Positions 1 through 11,169 of a stretch of DNA of 64,000 nucleotides are shown in pieces (the stretch's first letter is position 1; the number at the start of each line of letters is the position of its first letter). The stretch is taken from positions 558,001 through 622,000 of the forward strand of contig JAHLMK010000001.1 in assembly GCA_019915135.1 (NCBI GenBank), read 5' to 3'. Below the pieces are notes generated by a model. The model was not told the DNA's origin and ran no database searches. It saw nothing but the letters and a program-made list of their open reading frames with translations. This DNA comes from Strobilurus pachycystidiatus. Lineage: Eukaryota > Basidiomycota > Agaricomycetes > Agaricales > Physalacriaceae. A program made the position numbers and the translations under genes.

Positions 1-103
1 TGTCGTGGTGGCGGAGAGCCAAGAGCCTCACGTGTCGCCAGTGTGGGCTGCTGTTTGCACCCAATTTCCCTTTTCCTCCCGGCCATCACAATCCTCGTTC
101 GCG

Positions 104-2600
104 ATGACCATCTCTCGCAAACAGACCAAGCTCGACGCCGAAGAAAAAAAAGCGAATGCCAAGCTCCTGCGCAGGAAGAAAGGCAGCTGGCTGCTGGAAA
201 TGCCGCTGGATCTCTGGCTTGAGGTGCGTCGTCGTCGTCGCGTCGCCAGACGTCGCCTGACATTTCTCTCCCTCAGATATTCCGCCTTCTGGCGCCCATT
301 GACCTCCTCCAATTATCCCGCACGACCAAAACTTTTCGCAAGACGCTCATGAGCCGGGGCACGTCGCTGAGGGTGTGGCAGCGCAGCAGAGCCTGAGAGA
401 CGTTCCATCCCGACATGCCTGCGCCTGGAAATGCCATGTCGGAGCCAGCGTGGATCAACCTCTTACAGGACAAATACTGCCATGTCTGTCTTTGCTCCTA
501 CACCACCATCCGCCGCGCTAATGCGCGCTATTTAGATCTGCACCAAAGTCGTCCGGCTCCCGATCGACTGGGAACTTGGCGTACGCCTATGCTCAAAGTG
601 TGCACCCAGCGCGTAAGAAAGTCTTGGCCTGAAAATCCCAGTCTTCGCTGATGTCAATTCCAGTTTAATCCTTCGTAAGGACATCCCTGACTTGGACGAT
701 GTCTCCTCATTTGTCCTCACTACCAGCCCAACCCGTAATTATCATCCACTACTACCTATTTAGCTGGCTTAGACACCGCTGCAGACACGTACAAGTTCTT
801 CAAGGGAGAACGCGTCGCGTTGAGATGTCATGTCGACTATGTCTCCGCTCGCTATAAAGCCCTGTCAACAACCCCGGAAGCTAAAGACGCCTATGCTCAA
901 GAGTGCGAAGTCAAAGTAGAAGCATGGGCGTCAGTAAGCCATTCTTCTCTGTCACGGTTGTTTGAGCTCAAGACATTACTGTACAGGTAGCAGAGAAAGG
1001 GCAGCAATGGGTCTACCTGCAAAACAAGATACACGAAGCCAACTTAGAGAACGCGAAGATTCAGCGAATGGATGAGTCCGTCTTCTTCTCCTCAATTCTG
1101 TAACTCCATCTCATGCAAATTGTAGAATCTTTGCTACCCTTGCTCGCGAAATGGGCCTTGACGATCTCCTTACCGACCACGATTGTCTTCGAGCTCTGGC
1201 CGAGACCTCATTCGTTCGACAGTCCCGACCGCTGACCCCCGAACGTGTGTCTCCCTCTTTGTGTAACGCATGATTTGTCCCCTGATGCATATTTTACAGA
1301 CTGGGCACGGAATCGGGCGGAGCTGGTGACAATTGTTGAGGAGGTGCGCCGTAGACGCGTCAACGAGAAGCGATGGAAGGTCCTCGCCAGTCGACGAAGG
1401 CACGCTCTGTGCATTTTGGACCGATTTAACTTGCTACCTCTCGACGATGCAATCGAAGAGGCAACCGGCTTGCTCAGAGTCAAGCGTATCTATCCAGGAC
1501 CTTGCGACTTCCTGGCTCTTGGCCCCGTCAAGGCCATCGTCCAGGACCCAGACAACACGCGCGTCAAGACGGCACGATGGGAGGGTCTCGTCGAGACGCT
1601 CTTGAACGAGCCACAGCATCTGTTGAACTGGGCTCAGTCGCTTCAACAGCAAGTGGTTGAGGTCCTGAGCCGAAATCACTACAAGCCCGTGCTGCTGGCA
1701 GAAGCACCACTAGCTGCCAGACCATGCATCTGCAAGGACTGCTCGCTGCCGCTGTTCTACCCCGAAATGTTCTTCCATCCATGTATGACAGCCAAGTGTG
1801 TTCCACCTTCTGACGAGACACGGGGTGTTGATTTGGACCACCGGCTGGACCACGACACGGAGTTGACCTCCTATGGAAACTACAGACGTTGCGCCTGGGA
1901 CATCAACAACCTCACGACGGACTGGAAGCTAACGCGCATCGTGTGGGAGATTCTTAAGCTGTTTAAGCTGGAGAGGGATAAGGCGCTGCCACGCGACTTG
2001 GACGCGCTGAACGTTTATGTGCAATACCTTGACTGTGGGGAGGAGGACGAGAGTGATAGTACAAGCTACTACCGGCCGTGCAGGGATCGGTTAGAGGTCT
2101 GCCTGGCGATGATGAAGAGGACAGTGCCCCATGCGCCGGTCGGAAAGGCGTCGAAGGCAAAGGGAAAGCGGTATCAGTTCGGATGGAGGAAGCTCGTACG
2201 TCTCAAAAGTCCTCCTCTCTCGACGAATGCTAACAACAACTCATCAGGTTGTATTCCTCTATCAAAAAGGGTTCAATGGCACCTTAGATAAGGGCAGGAA
2301 CGTCGAACTCATCGAAGCGAGTACTATCATCCAGAAGCCCCTTGCAAAAGTGCAGGACACCGAGAGCTGGCTTTGCACTGCATGTCGCGATACGAGGACC
2401 GAGAGACTTCCCTCCAGTTTGGAGGAGGTGAAGCTTCATGTGAAGACGACGTAAGTGTTGCTTCGTTCTATGATACGATGCTGATTGATATGATAAGTCA
2501 CAAGAAGCCTGAGAAGGATCAAGCGGAAAAGGTGGATTACTATCACAATCCGGGTCGTGCGTCTGTTATCTCGAGGACATGCGTGGTTTTGTACAAATGA
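104..2600 (+). CDS. F-box protein with zinc-like Cys motif, possibly damaged 5' part
   Basis: Likely substrate-recognition subunit of an SCF ubiquitin ligase. After the start ATG at 104, exon 1 ends at a GTGCGT donor just after MPLDLWLE. The F-box continues as IFRLLAPIDLLQLSRTTKTF, followed by MSEPAW and a CHVC motif, an order typical of agaricomycete F-box proteins. Further coding blocks are readable up to about 1240 (for example FATLAREMGLDDLLTDHDCL). A long exon of about 300 codons starts after an acceptor near 1300. Two late introns (about 2199-2248 and 2451-2497) lead to the stop at 2600. The last exon is lysine-rich (HKKPEKDQAEKVDYY). An in-frame TGA at 394-396 separates the F-box from the MSEPAW block, so the gene may be a pseudogene or contain an unrecognised splice. 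The family call is firm; the 5' exon structure is not. Confidence 0.7.
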
Positions 2601-3146
2601 TTGTTTCGGGCGATTGGGTCGCTTGGGTTGTTGTCGTGTGCAACTCTCGTCGCAGATACGTTCTTTGTACAACGCAGCGAACGCCGTCGGGTCTCGGTTG
2701 ATTAGTCTGAAAGTGAGGACAGGACGGAGACGAGTGCCAGTGAGGGCGAGAGGGAGTATTCGATCGCTATTTGGTTAGTCCGGTTGGCTTTTTCCATGGA
2801 ACCTGGTCACCCATGCCTTCTGTAGGGACGTCCTGCTACGGGCACCAACAACATCCTGCCTGGTCAAACTATCACAGCGACCTTGGACACTTAGGAGGAG
2901 GCGCTGATGGCGTATCTTCAGGATGTCGACATGGTCAAGGTTATGTTGTATGGGGTAATCTCTACGACAGGTACTGGGCAGAAAAGTGTGTGCAGCGTTA
3001 TTTACGGACGTCCATTCTTTAGACGACATCGGAGAGGGACTTCGCGAAGCTGTTGGCACCACTAACGCGAGATAGGCATTGCAACTAGGTCGACGTGGTC
3101 TAATTCACAGGACTATAGTCACTCTGCGTACGCTACGGGTGAAGAT
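2601..3146. other. Intergenic, no gene recognised
   Basis: This stretch lies between the F-box gene and the stop codon of the converging membrane-protein gene. Short open stretches exist on both strands, but none shows a family motif. A Ser/Glu-rich stretch around 2706-2760 could be an extra 3' exon of the F-box gene; I cannot decide this from sequence alone. Confidence 0.4.
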
Positions 3147-4549
3147 CTAAACAATTTCGCTGACTTTGAGCTCGTCTTGGTTCACTTCTTGGGCAACGTC
3201 GTTGGAGGAGGGTTCCTCTTCGATGCTCTCGGAGTAATTGGGCGACGACTCCGCGTATGTTGCCACCGGTATGGCGAAATGGATGGACTCGGTGTGTGCG
3301 CGCGTGCGATCTGTCGCAGCGTCCCACAAGGAGCCATACCATTGAACAAGTACGTATGTGAGTATCGTGGTCAAGGTCTGTGAATGCGTCAGCTGCCGTG
3401 TGCCGTGAACAAAGACTCGAAACAGACGGGTAGGTGATTGAGAACGAAGATAATCACTGCCGCCACAACAGAGCTTGCGCTATACGTCGAAGGTCCAAAT
3501 ACTGAGAGGAATATCCAAACCACCTTCAAGTCATCATTTGGCCTTCTCGCTTATAATTTCGGGATCACCACTCACATTGACCAGGAAATACAGAAATCCG
3601 GACTCCGACAGTAGCCTGACCATTTTGAGGGCCGTTGACTCTCCAGCAGCCAAAAGACCTCCCATGGCAAGATGATGTTTGCTAGAAGATCATGAAGGTA
3701 AGTATGATGGTCAATGACCTATGAAGAGTGATACAGACTATCCAATATAGAAAATCAAGCAGGTCGACAGAAAGTTGCTAATAAGAGAGAAGCAAAAGTT
3801 TGCGAGATTCAGCTTTCCGCAAGGGTTGGAGGCAGAGACCGGGCCATAGGTTCCCTCATAGAATTGACATTTGATCAATGGTGGAACACTTGCTATATTT
3901 TGAAATTTAGTAAGAGATTTGGGCATCCGATGTTGGTAACATTACCTGCAAATGCCACCAGGCATAGGAGGGGTACCCAGACAAAAACTCTGGCAACTGT
4001 GCTTCCGGTGCCAGACAATGTTCGAGCTCGGAACCAGACGATTGTGTCACCCAGAAGGAGCTACATATAACTCAGAATCTAGCGTACACGGAGGAAGAAA
4101 GCGAAACGTGCCATTAACGAATATGCACTTTGCTGAAGGACATCCCTTATCACATGCGCCGATGGTAAGTTCTGAGTCTGCAAAGCTTTGGCCGCAGGCG
4201 TGATCCTTCCTTCATCACCAGGTGCCTCGAGAAGTATGGCCTTCGTCTGCAGAAACCACCAGTAGAGATCCCCGGAGTATAGGCAGGAGCTCAAGACAAA
4301 CATTGTCGAGCAGATGGCAACCGTGATCCGCTTGCTGGAGTGCTTTCTGCGATCAAATGAATATGAGCTGGACGTCTGCGCCATAGAACAGTACCCATAC
4401 CTTTGCGCAATACGGTGAAAGTAGAGCATAATCACCATGGAACACAGTGAAATTGCTAGAGAGTGAGAACATCGATAACTATGCCGCAGTGGTAGACTTC
4501 ACATACTCCAGGCTATTCCTTCGACCATCAATGGAAGGCCAGCATCCAT
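3147..4549 (-). CDS. Agaricomycete seven-helix membrane protein
   Basis: Multi-exon membrane protein of a large uncharacterised mushroom family with seven predicted helices and short loops. Reading down the minus strand: helix 1 is MDAGLPLMVEGIAW joined over an intron (GTATGT..TAG) to ISLCSMVIMLYFHRIAQR. A second exon holds SKRITVAICSTMFVLSSCLY. Later blocks are GDTIVWFRARTL plus a hydrophobic helix near 3960-4040, a helix near 3740-3800 (NFCFSLISNFLSTCLIFYI), the motif RLLSESGFLYFLVNV, a helix near 3455-3490, and a cytosolic acidic tail ending at 3147. This order matches the family (GDA/GDxIVxWRxWVLW, then LLVESGxxY). Start taken at 4549; an in-frame upstream ATG at 4738 exists, but a likely 5'UTR acceptor lies between them. 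Ligand and function unknown. A partial copy of its 5' end lies at 5998-6391. Confidence 0.6.
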
Positions 4550-4905
4550 GATCCATACTCCTATACGTCGCAGGTAAGCAGCAGTGCTCGTAGTGTCGTC
4601 CATGATGGCGAGGAATGAAGCAAGGAACTTCAGGCGAGTACCAGGCGCGAAGCTATCAAGTAAACATTTCTGGCACACTCGGAGCACTAATGAGCGATTC
4701 ATTGAGATCATTCCCGCACCCACAATCGATACTGTCACTGTTTCGTACTCAAAGGTTCGGGCTGATCGGACTTTGAATTTATGGGCGCTGAATCTACAGT
4801 TACAGTCTATTTCTTCTTGCTCTTTGAATATAGGACTACAGCGACTGACTGCACCAAAATACGATGCACAGCATCACACACGAGAGGTAGCGGGAGGGAC
4901 TACGC
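4499..4905. repeat. Left copy of a duplicated block (5' end of the seven-helix gene)
   Basis: The outer edges of this block match 5998-6391 in the same orientation. Bases 4501-4690 correspond to 5999-6170 at roughly 75-80% by eye, and 4858-4905 correspond to 6345-6391 (shared GGGACTACGC end). The middle is diverged. The block includes exon 1 of the seven-helix gene and its upstream region. Confidence 0.7.
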
Positions 4906-4959
4906 TTGAGAGGACCGCCCACCATCATATGCCAATCATGCGATCAGCGGCCTGTCAAT

Positions 4960-5985
4960 ACTCTACCTCCCCCGCGGCGCGTTTCTCAACAATATCACCT
5001 TCCCTGCCGTGTGCGCCAATATCCACAGCACGCATGCCGCGCTCAATGCCTCACTGGTGCCGTACCACATCTTCAAGGAGCACGACTTGGCGGTTATCGG
5101 TGTCACTGGCACCGACACCATACCCTCCATTTCCAACCCGGGCAACGGAACGACCTTCTCAGACACAATTGAGGCGGTGCAGCTTGCAGGCCGTTGTGGA
5201 CCACATTTACGCGACGACGCATATCAAGAGCATCATCGTCATGACGCATAATGATATCGGGTATGAGGTCGATATGATATTGACGGAGAAGACCGTGACG
5301 CGTGGTATCTACGTATACATGCTCGTCGGCGGGCACAGTCATACCCTCCTGGGCGACATGGCCGGCGCAGCTGGCCCGTATCCGACCATCAAGACCAACC
5401 TGGACGGTGAGGAGGTATTCGTGGTCACGTCGTATAAATGGGGCGAGTACCTCGGTTTCATGGACATTGTGCAATGTGTTTGACCACGAAGGCCGTGTCG
5501 TGGAGTACGTCGGCGCGCCGATACATCTGGACAACACGGCGTCGCAAGACCCGGAGCTGCAGGCGGCGATCAAGGAGTGGCGCGGGCCGTTTGAGGAGTA
5601 CGCGTCGGAGGTGCTGGCGGTGACCGTAGGGGACTTGGACCAGACGGCGTGTCAGCACGCTGAATGTACCCTCGGAGACTTGGTGGCTGACGCGACGTAC
5701 GCGTACCGCATCAAAATCAGCGCTGGGAGCTCTGATGGGTGTCTGCTCAATGCTGGAGGTGAGCTTCCTTCCTCCCACATGTTCTCAAACATTAATTCGT
5801 ACTCCAGATATCAGAGCTTCCATCGACGCAGGCAACATAACCATCGGCCAGGTCCTCACCAGCTTCCCCTTCGGCAACTCCATAACCGACGTGGTCTTCA
5901 CCGGCGCCGAACTATGGAAGATCTTCGAGGGCGTCGTGTCAGGCGTGAGCCAGCTCAACGGCGCGGCGCTGACTTGCTTGGGAAT
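4960..5985 (+). pseudogene. 5'-nucleotidase (metallophosphatase) pseudogene, truncated at both ends
   Basis: Residual coding sequence of a fungal secreted-type 5'-nucleotidase. Recognisable blocks in order: GAFLNNITFPAVCANIHSTH, EHDLAVIGVTGTD, PSISNPGNGTTFSDTIEAVQ, AVVDHIYATTHIKSIIVMTH, the metal-site motif GGHSHTLLGDMAGAAG, then the C-terminal nucleotide-binding part with ECTLGDLVADATYAYR, NAGG, TSFPFGNSITDV and FTGAELWKIFEGVVSG. The blocks lie in three frames with shifts near 5185, 5310 and 5480, and one intron (about 5759-5811) is still visible. The first metal-binding motifs of the phosphatase domain and everything after FEGVVSGVSQ are absent. Both ends abut the two copies of the duplicated seven-helix 5' segment, so this is a relic carried in by rearrangement and not a working enzyme. 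Confidence 0.85.
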
Positions 5986-5997
5986 GAAACATCGGGA

Positions 5998-6391
5998 ACA
6001 TACTCCAAGCTACTCCCTCGACCATTGGAGGAAGTCCAGCGGAGCCCATAATCCATAGTCCTGTACGTCGCAGGTAAGCTGCAGTGCTCGTGGTGTCGGC
6101 CAGGATAGTGAGGAATGTGGCGGGGAAGTTCAGGCGAGTACCTATCAAAGAAACACTTTGGCTTCAGACTCCCCGGAATCGCGAATTGATATGATCCATC
6201 TGTTTTGTTCCCAAATGGGAGGCGTGACTGTAGTACTACACGCAAGTGGTCCCATGGTGGGTCGTTACCGTTTGGATCAGCAGGCTGTGGACTTCAAGTT
6301 GATGTGTGCCATGGTGTGGTGATATCTCCAGGCTCATCCGAAGATACGATGTACCCCACCACAGTCGAGGAGGTAGTGCGAGGGACTACGC
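5998..6391. repeat. Right copy of the duplicated block (truncated seven-helix gene 5' end)
   Basis: Carries a minus-strand first exon (MGSAGLPPMVEGVAW) and upstream sequence like 4499-4905. Similarity stops at the intron-1 donor, where the nucleotidase relic begins. It is the remnant of a second tandem gene of the seven-helix family that has lost all later exons. Confidence 0.7.
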
Positions 6392-6603
6392 AACAAAGCA
6401 AAGACGGAAGCGCTGGACATGCGTGTCTAAAAGGGAAGAGAAATGGATAGAAAAAGGAAGAGATTTGGAAGATCGGCCGGCAACACGTCTCAGAATAGAC
6501 GCGGATGACCGGTCCGAAGGGCAGTTGTTGGGAAGTGCCTGCCTGCTGCCTTTCCCTTTGACCGCCACGACTCGGCCTCTGTTCGTCCCATACTCAGCAC
6601 AGC

Positions 6604-7379
6604 ATGAACATCCGTCTAGCCAGGGTGGGTTCCGCTTCCATGCGCGTCTACCCAGGCTCATCTAGGCCGCCAGGCGCGTCGCTGTCCATTCTCTCCAAAA
6701 GCAACTGTCTTACGCATTTTACAGATCGACGACCTCTCGGGTATGCAAGCCACAAATCTCATCAACCTCCCCGAAAATTACAATCTTAAATTCTGTACGA
6801 CTACCCGCTCTCTTCTTCGGCCCACACTCAAAGCATCAACCAAGGGATGTACCATCTCCTTACTTGGCCGCAGATCTCCTTCGTAGCAGAGGACGAGAAA
6901 GGTCGTATTGTGGGCTATGTGTTGGCGAAAATGTGCGTTCATTCGTTGAGCTCCATGGCTCCTCTGACTGAATGGGATAACAGAGATGGGAAGGACGACA
7001 GTGAAGACGATACCCCAACCGAGGCGCATGGGCATGTCAATTCCATATCTGTGCTAAGGACGTACCGGCGCTTAGGGATCGCGAAGCGACTGATGCTGCT
7101 CTCTCGTGAGGCCCCTCTCCGCGTTCTGGATCCCGAGTCTTACGCGATAGAACAGAGGAGGCCATGTCGTCAGTCTACAAAGCAACATCAGTGTCGTTAC
7201 ACGTCCGCAAGTCGAACAAACCTGCGATTTCTCTCTATCAGGATACACTGGGTTTTGAAGTAGCCAAGGTAGAGAAAAAGTACTGTACGTTGCTTGTTTC
7301 AAGTTCCGGAGTGAATCGCTGATATTCTGCAGACGGAGATGGAGAGGATGCGCTTTCGATGAGTCTAAAATTAAGCTAG
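6604..7379 (+). CDS. NAA10: N-alpha-acetyltransferase 10, NatA catalytic subunit
   Basis: Catalytic subunit of the ribosome-associated NatA complex, which acetylates N-termini exposed after Met removal (Ser, Ala, Thr, Gly). The start is fixed by MNIRLAR, the conserved Naa10 N-terminus; the first intron begins GTGGGT at 6625. Later blocks are [39 protein letters not shown], an acidic insert ([10 protein letters not shown]), [20 protein letters not shown] (acetyl-CoA loop RxxGxA) and [20 protein letters not shown], then the C-terminal motif [13 protein letters not shown]. At least five short introns are needed. The third acceptor is best placed after AACAG near 7156, giving SQEAM as in the family. 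The long acidic tail of animal Naa10 is absent. Partners Naa15 and Naa50 are not in the window. Confidence 0.95.
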
Positions 7380-7628
7380 TGATAGCTCTTCGTGTGTTTC
7401 TTTAGTAAGCTTTCCGTTAACTTGCGTTCTCTTGCTTATATTGCTTAGATATCTTGAAATGTACATTATTTCCTTCAACGCGATCTAACTTTTCCACTCA
7501 CGGCCGAAAAAAAAAGTATCAGCGAAGAAATGTCACTGTCAAACCACATTAAAGATTAATCAGGGATCTGTGTTTTATTTAGGATGGAGACAGTAGCAAC
7601 AAAGAGGAATCCGAAGCCTTGCAAATAA

Positions 7629-9290
7629 TCATTCAGCGGAATATGCAGGCGGCGCAGGTCCAGCATCCTGCTCCTCCGACTCCCTCTGCGCCTTCGACCC
7701 GTCCAATATTGCCTTCTCGTTCCCACCTCGATACGTCGTGCGCCGATGTAGGTCACCATTCGAGTTCTCAATGACACCTTCGCTTGAAGAGGGACGTATA
7801 TCCGTACTGGGATGCAGCACTGCCGAATTCGTCACCACAAATCTTTGCTCGGGGCCCCGACTAAAATACCCCCTGCCACTGCCTTGCTCAGACGACCCGG
7901 ACGTAGTTGGCGGCGGGGAGGAAGAGGAGGGTGAGTACTGAGCGCCGTTCACGTTGAGAGGCATGGTGGACGTCATCGAGCCAGGGCGTGAGTGGGAGTT
8001 AGACGTGGTGGAGAGCATGGATGGTGATAATTGGGGCTGGTATGAATCGCGGCGTCGAGCGGCTGCACCTGCGGCGGCGACGCCGACGGGCAGCATGCTG
8101 AGCGGAGACATGGCGGCGGGGTTCATCCCAGGGTGCATCGGCGCGTATCCAGGTCCAGATCCAGGCAACATCGTGTTGGGATTGAACTCTCCCCCTCCTC
8201 CAGGGGACACCATGTTGGGGTTGAAGTCGCCATGATATCCAGGCTGCATCATATTTGGCTGACCTCCTGCTGGTCCTGGCTGCACCATGTTGGGATTGGG
8301 CTGCCCACCACCCTGCTGCATCATGTTCGCGTCGCCAGGATGGTGCATAGACATCGTGTTAGGGTTTCCATGACCATGTCCGCTCGACACCATGTTCTCG
8401 CTTCCAGTAGGTCCATGATATGCTGACCCTGCCACGTCGGGACCAAGAGAGAAGCGGTTATTGCGTCCATGACCAGTCTGGTCGACGACGTTCTTGTCAT
8501 CGTCGTTGAAGATGTCGTCCCACCGCGATTGACGGTGCTTGCTAGTACATGTCACTGTCAGAGGCACGTCGATCCAGAGACAAGAGGGAAACTCACTAAA
8601 ACTTGTATACCATGCCCATAACGCCGAGCAGTAACGCGAGTCCGCCCACGGTTCCACCAATGATCGCGCCCAGGTTAGAACCGGACGAGCTGCTAGAGTG
8701 GGTCGACTCCACAGAGGTGGCTATAGGCGCTGGCGTCGTCGTGATGGTCAGATACGAAACCGTGACCTCTCCATTGGCCAAGGTTGAGCTGGAACTCTCG
8801 GTAATTATCGTCGGAGGGGGAGTGATAGTCGTCGATTTGAAGCTGGTACTGGAGGTGGAGGTCTCACGGAAAGAAGTTGGACTGCTGGAAGGAGTACTTT
8901 CATCATCAGATTTGGGCGGCGTGTCGTCGTGTACAGTGGTGCACAGAGTGGCAAATTGGGTCTCAAACTCGGTCGTAACTGATGGTATGGTCGTAATGGT
9001 CGTGTAGAATGTCTCTATGTTGGCTGTATAGGTCAAAGGTCAGTAAAATCACTCCCTGGATCAAAGGAATCTAACGAACTGTAATAGGTGGCTGTTGTAG
9101 AGACGTTATTCCATTGGGCGCACACTTCGTCGTCTGCACCCGTGTACTGGGCACAAGATGCGGTGACGAGGATGGTACTTGTTGCGTACGGAGAGCTCGT
9201 GGTGGTCGAGATGAACGACGTCGACACCAAATCGGTTGAGACGACATTGGTGGAGGTCCTAGTTGCAGTGACTCTGCAGGTCGAGGACAT
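7629..9290 (-). CDS. Ser/Thr-rich single-pass membrane protein with Asn-Met-Pro-Gly repeats in its tail
   Basis: Reading from 9290 (MSSTCRVTATRTSTNVV): a Ser/Thr/Val-rich, probably O-glycosylated outer part with a few Cys; two introns near 9030-9080 and 8560-8600; one transmembrane helix (LGAIIGGTVGGLALLLGVMG) at about 8612-8680; then a cytosolic tail of about 300 residues that starts WDDIFNDDDKN. The tail holds degenerate repeats of the form N-P-N-M/T-M/V-x-P-G (about eight copies, 8170-8400), a Ser/Pro-rich section and the end PPAYSAE with a PPxY-type motif. The layout resembles fungal wall-stress sensor-like or mucin-like proteins, but no WSC or other named domain is visible. No signal peptide is obvious at this start, so a 5' exon may be missing. 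Function unknown. Confidence 0.75.
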
Positions 9291-9348
9291 GTTGACAGAG
9301 TACGAAGCAAGAGGCCTAGCTGGTGAAGCGAAAGCAATGTGTTTTAGT

Positions 9349-9357
9349 CCAAGACAT
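9349..9357. repeat. Target-site duplication, left copy (CCAAGACAT)
   Basis: Perfect 9-bp match to 9984-9992, immediately outside the inverted-repeat element. Confidence 0.9.
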
Positions 9358-9983
9358 TAGCCAGGTAACCTAGCCTATATGTATGAGCAAGCGTCGATAC
9401 TATAGGCTAGGTAAATCGGCAGCAATAAAAGGCGTGAACATCTTTTGGCTGTGTTTGGCACGGTCGGATCAGTCGGTCCGTGAGCTATTATACCGTATAT
9501 GGAAGTCAAAATTTGGCGGGGAAAGACGAAGTGCTCGATAGCACACTCTGGAATCGTTTATGAGCACTAACTCGAAGACGATAAGCTATAATATCATTCT
9601 GTGCGGCATGTCAGACTTTTCCAGAATCCTAAAAATGACAATAATGGCGCTTTGCGGCCTGCCGACAATGTGATGATGGGGAGCCTCACAGGACGTGCAC
9701 TTGTAGGTTGAGTAAGAAAGGTAGCCTTCAGAAATGATGATTTTGTGCATATATTATTCCCCGGCTACATATCGAGGCCACTAAGGTCTCCTCTGGTGCT
9801 GTATTGCGCGAGTTGTTTTCCTCTGCCAAATCTTTACTTCCATATACGGCAGTATAGCTCGCGGACCGACTGATCCGAGCGCGCAAACGCAACCAAAAGA
9901 TGTTCACGCCTTTTATTGCTGCCGATTTACCTAGCCTATAGTATCGACGCTTGCTCATACATATAGGCTAGGTTACCTGGCTA
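9358..9983. mobile_element. MITE, 626 bp, Mutator-like (long TIRs, 9-bp TSD)
   Basis: The element begins TAGCCAGGTAACCTAGCC and ends with its exact reverse complement. About the first 85 bp of each end match perfectly; similarity then continues at roughly 80% to about 165-180 bp, leaving a short unique core. Perfect 9-bp direct repeats (CCAAGACAT) flank it. A 9-bp duplication with long TIRs is the classical sign of Mutator-like (MULE) elements. It has no transposase, so it would depend on an enzyme supplied elsewhere. Each terminus also contains an internal inverted repeat (ACCTAGCCTATA / TATAGGCTAGGT), so each end could fold into its own hairpin. The open frame of 76 codons in its right half is part of the TIR and not a gene. 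Confidence 0.9.
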
Positions 9984-9992
9984 CCAAGACAT
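9984..9992. repeat. Target-site duplication, right copy (CCAAGACAT)
   Basis: Second copy of the 9-bp duplication flanking the MITE. Confidence 0.9.
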
Positions 9993-11169
9993 GTGTAACC
10001 GCAGACGTCCCTTTTGAGGCGATGAGACTAATTCGTGCACATATGTCAATTCCGCGAGGCACAGAGCCTTCGCCAAGGATCTCTGTACATACACATGATC
10101 GACGTCGTTCAATTGAATGTCGACTGCAAGGCGATATATGGATCAAGGAGCGAAACATTCAAACAAGGAGCTTTCATTGCTTCGGAGATCATAGACACTT
10201 TCCAAAGACACATATCCTGATATTCTTCCGATGAATAGTAGCTCTGGAATTGGCAACGGTGGCCAGTCGAATAAAGGCGTTTAGTATTCAAAAGTACGTT
10301 GAAGTAGTTAGTAAGTTTCTGAAGTAAATCTTAGGGGTCCCCCCAATCGGGACATGCTCCTTCCACTTCCAAGACCAATCCCTGACTAGTCCGGAGCTCG
10401 GACCTCTTCCCGATTCCCTGGAGGGTGGATTCTTTCCTGTGAAACCGCCCATCACCAAATGCACTCAGAATTCATCCTCAGACAGCCCAGCATTCCTTGA
10501 TGAGCACCTTCCGCCAGGAATCCCAGCAACCCCCGATGCGCCGACGGGCAACACAGCCCCGTCTAACGTGCCGCCTTTCTTGTCTGCCACTCAGCTACGC
10601 CCAACCTATGGGTGCATGATGCCAAGGACTCCCAGGCTGTCACGTTCAACCCTGCCTGCTGGCGGAGGACTCGGAGAACATGGTCAGCCTACAGTAACGG
10701 GGAGCGGAACAAGGCAGTTCTTCCTATTGTGCAGAGATTAAAGCAGGGTGTCAAGCCAAAATGCAGGTGCAAATTTGCAATCAACAGAACCGAATGACAT
10801 TCACTCGATATATTGTCCCAGATTTCGATCCATCAGGCTCAGCCAATCGCGGAAGGTTTGGAATGCAGAGGTCACCTTGACAAAGGTGAGACTACCGCTT
10901 TGTCTTCTTCGGTTGCGAACGAGTGTTGTGCAGATTATGTCGAACTTGTTTTACAGGATCAGGACCTCAGACGAAAGGACATGTGGAGGCGAGTCGGAGA
11001 ACATCTTGTCGGGCAGTGTTTTTGCAGATCAAGACGTCCCTTTTCTAGGCAACATTGCTGCAAGAATTCAGAGCGAGGCGCGTTCCAGCCTAACTCGCAC
11101 GCCCTTGCTTGTCATAACTTTCGCCTCTAGTTTGCGGTAGGATGCATGACTTCGTGGAAGTCGTGTTTC
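9993..11169. other. No gene recognised
   Basis: The stretch 10335-10740 (+) is open and Pro/Ser/Thr-rich and could be a relic exon, but it has no recognisable motif. The rest shows only short open stretches. Confidence 0.4.

Noticed and set aside
4584..5483. 299-codon plus-strand frame across duplicate edge and nucleotidase relic
   Set aside because: Only its last third matches the nucleotidase; the rest is chance reading of the seven-helix gene's antisense.
9728..9958. 76-codon frame inside the MITE
   Set aside because: Consists almost entirely of the terminal inverted repeat; no transposase motif.
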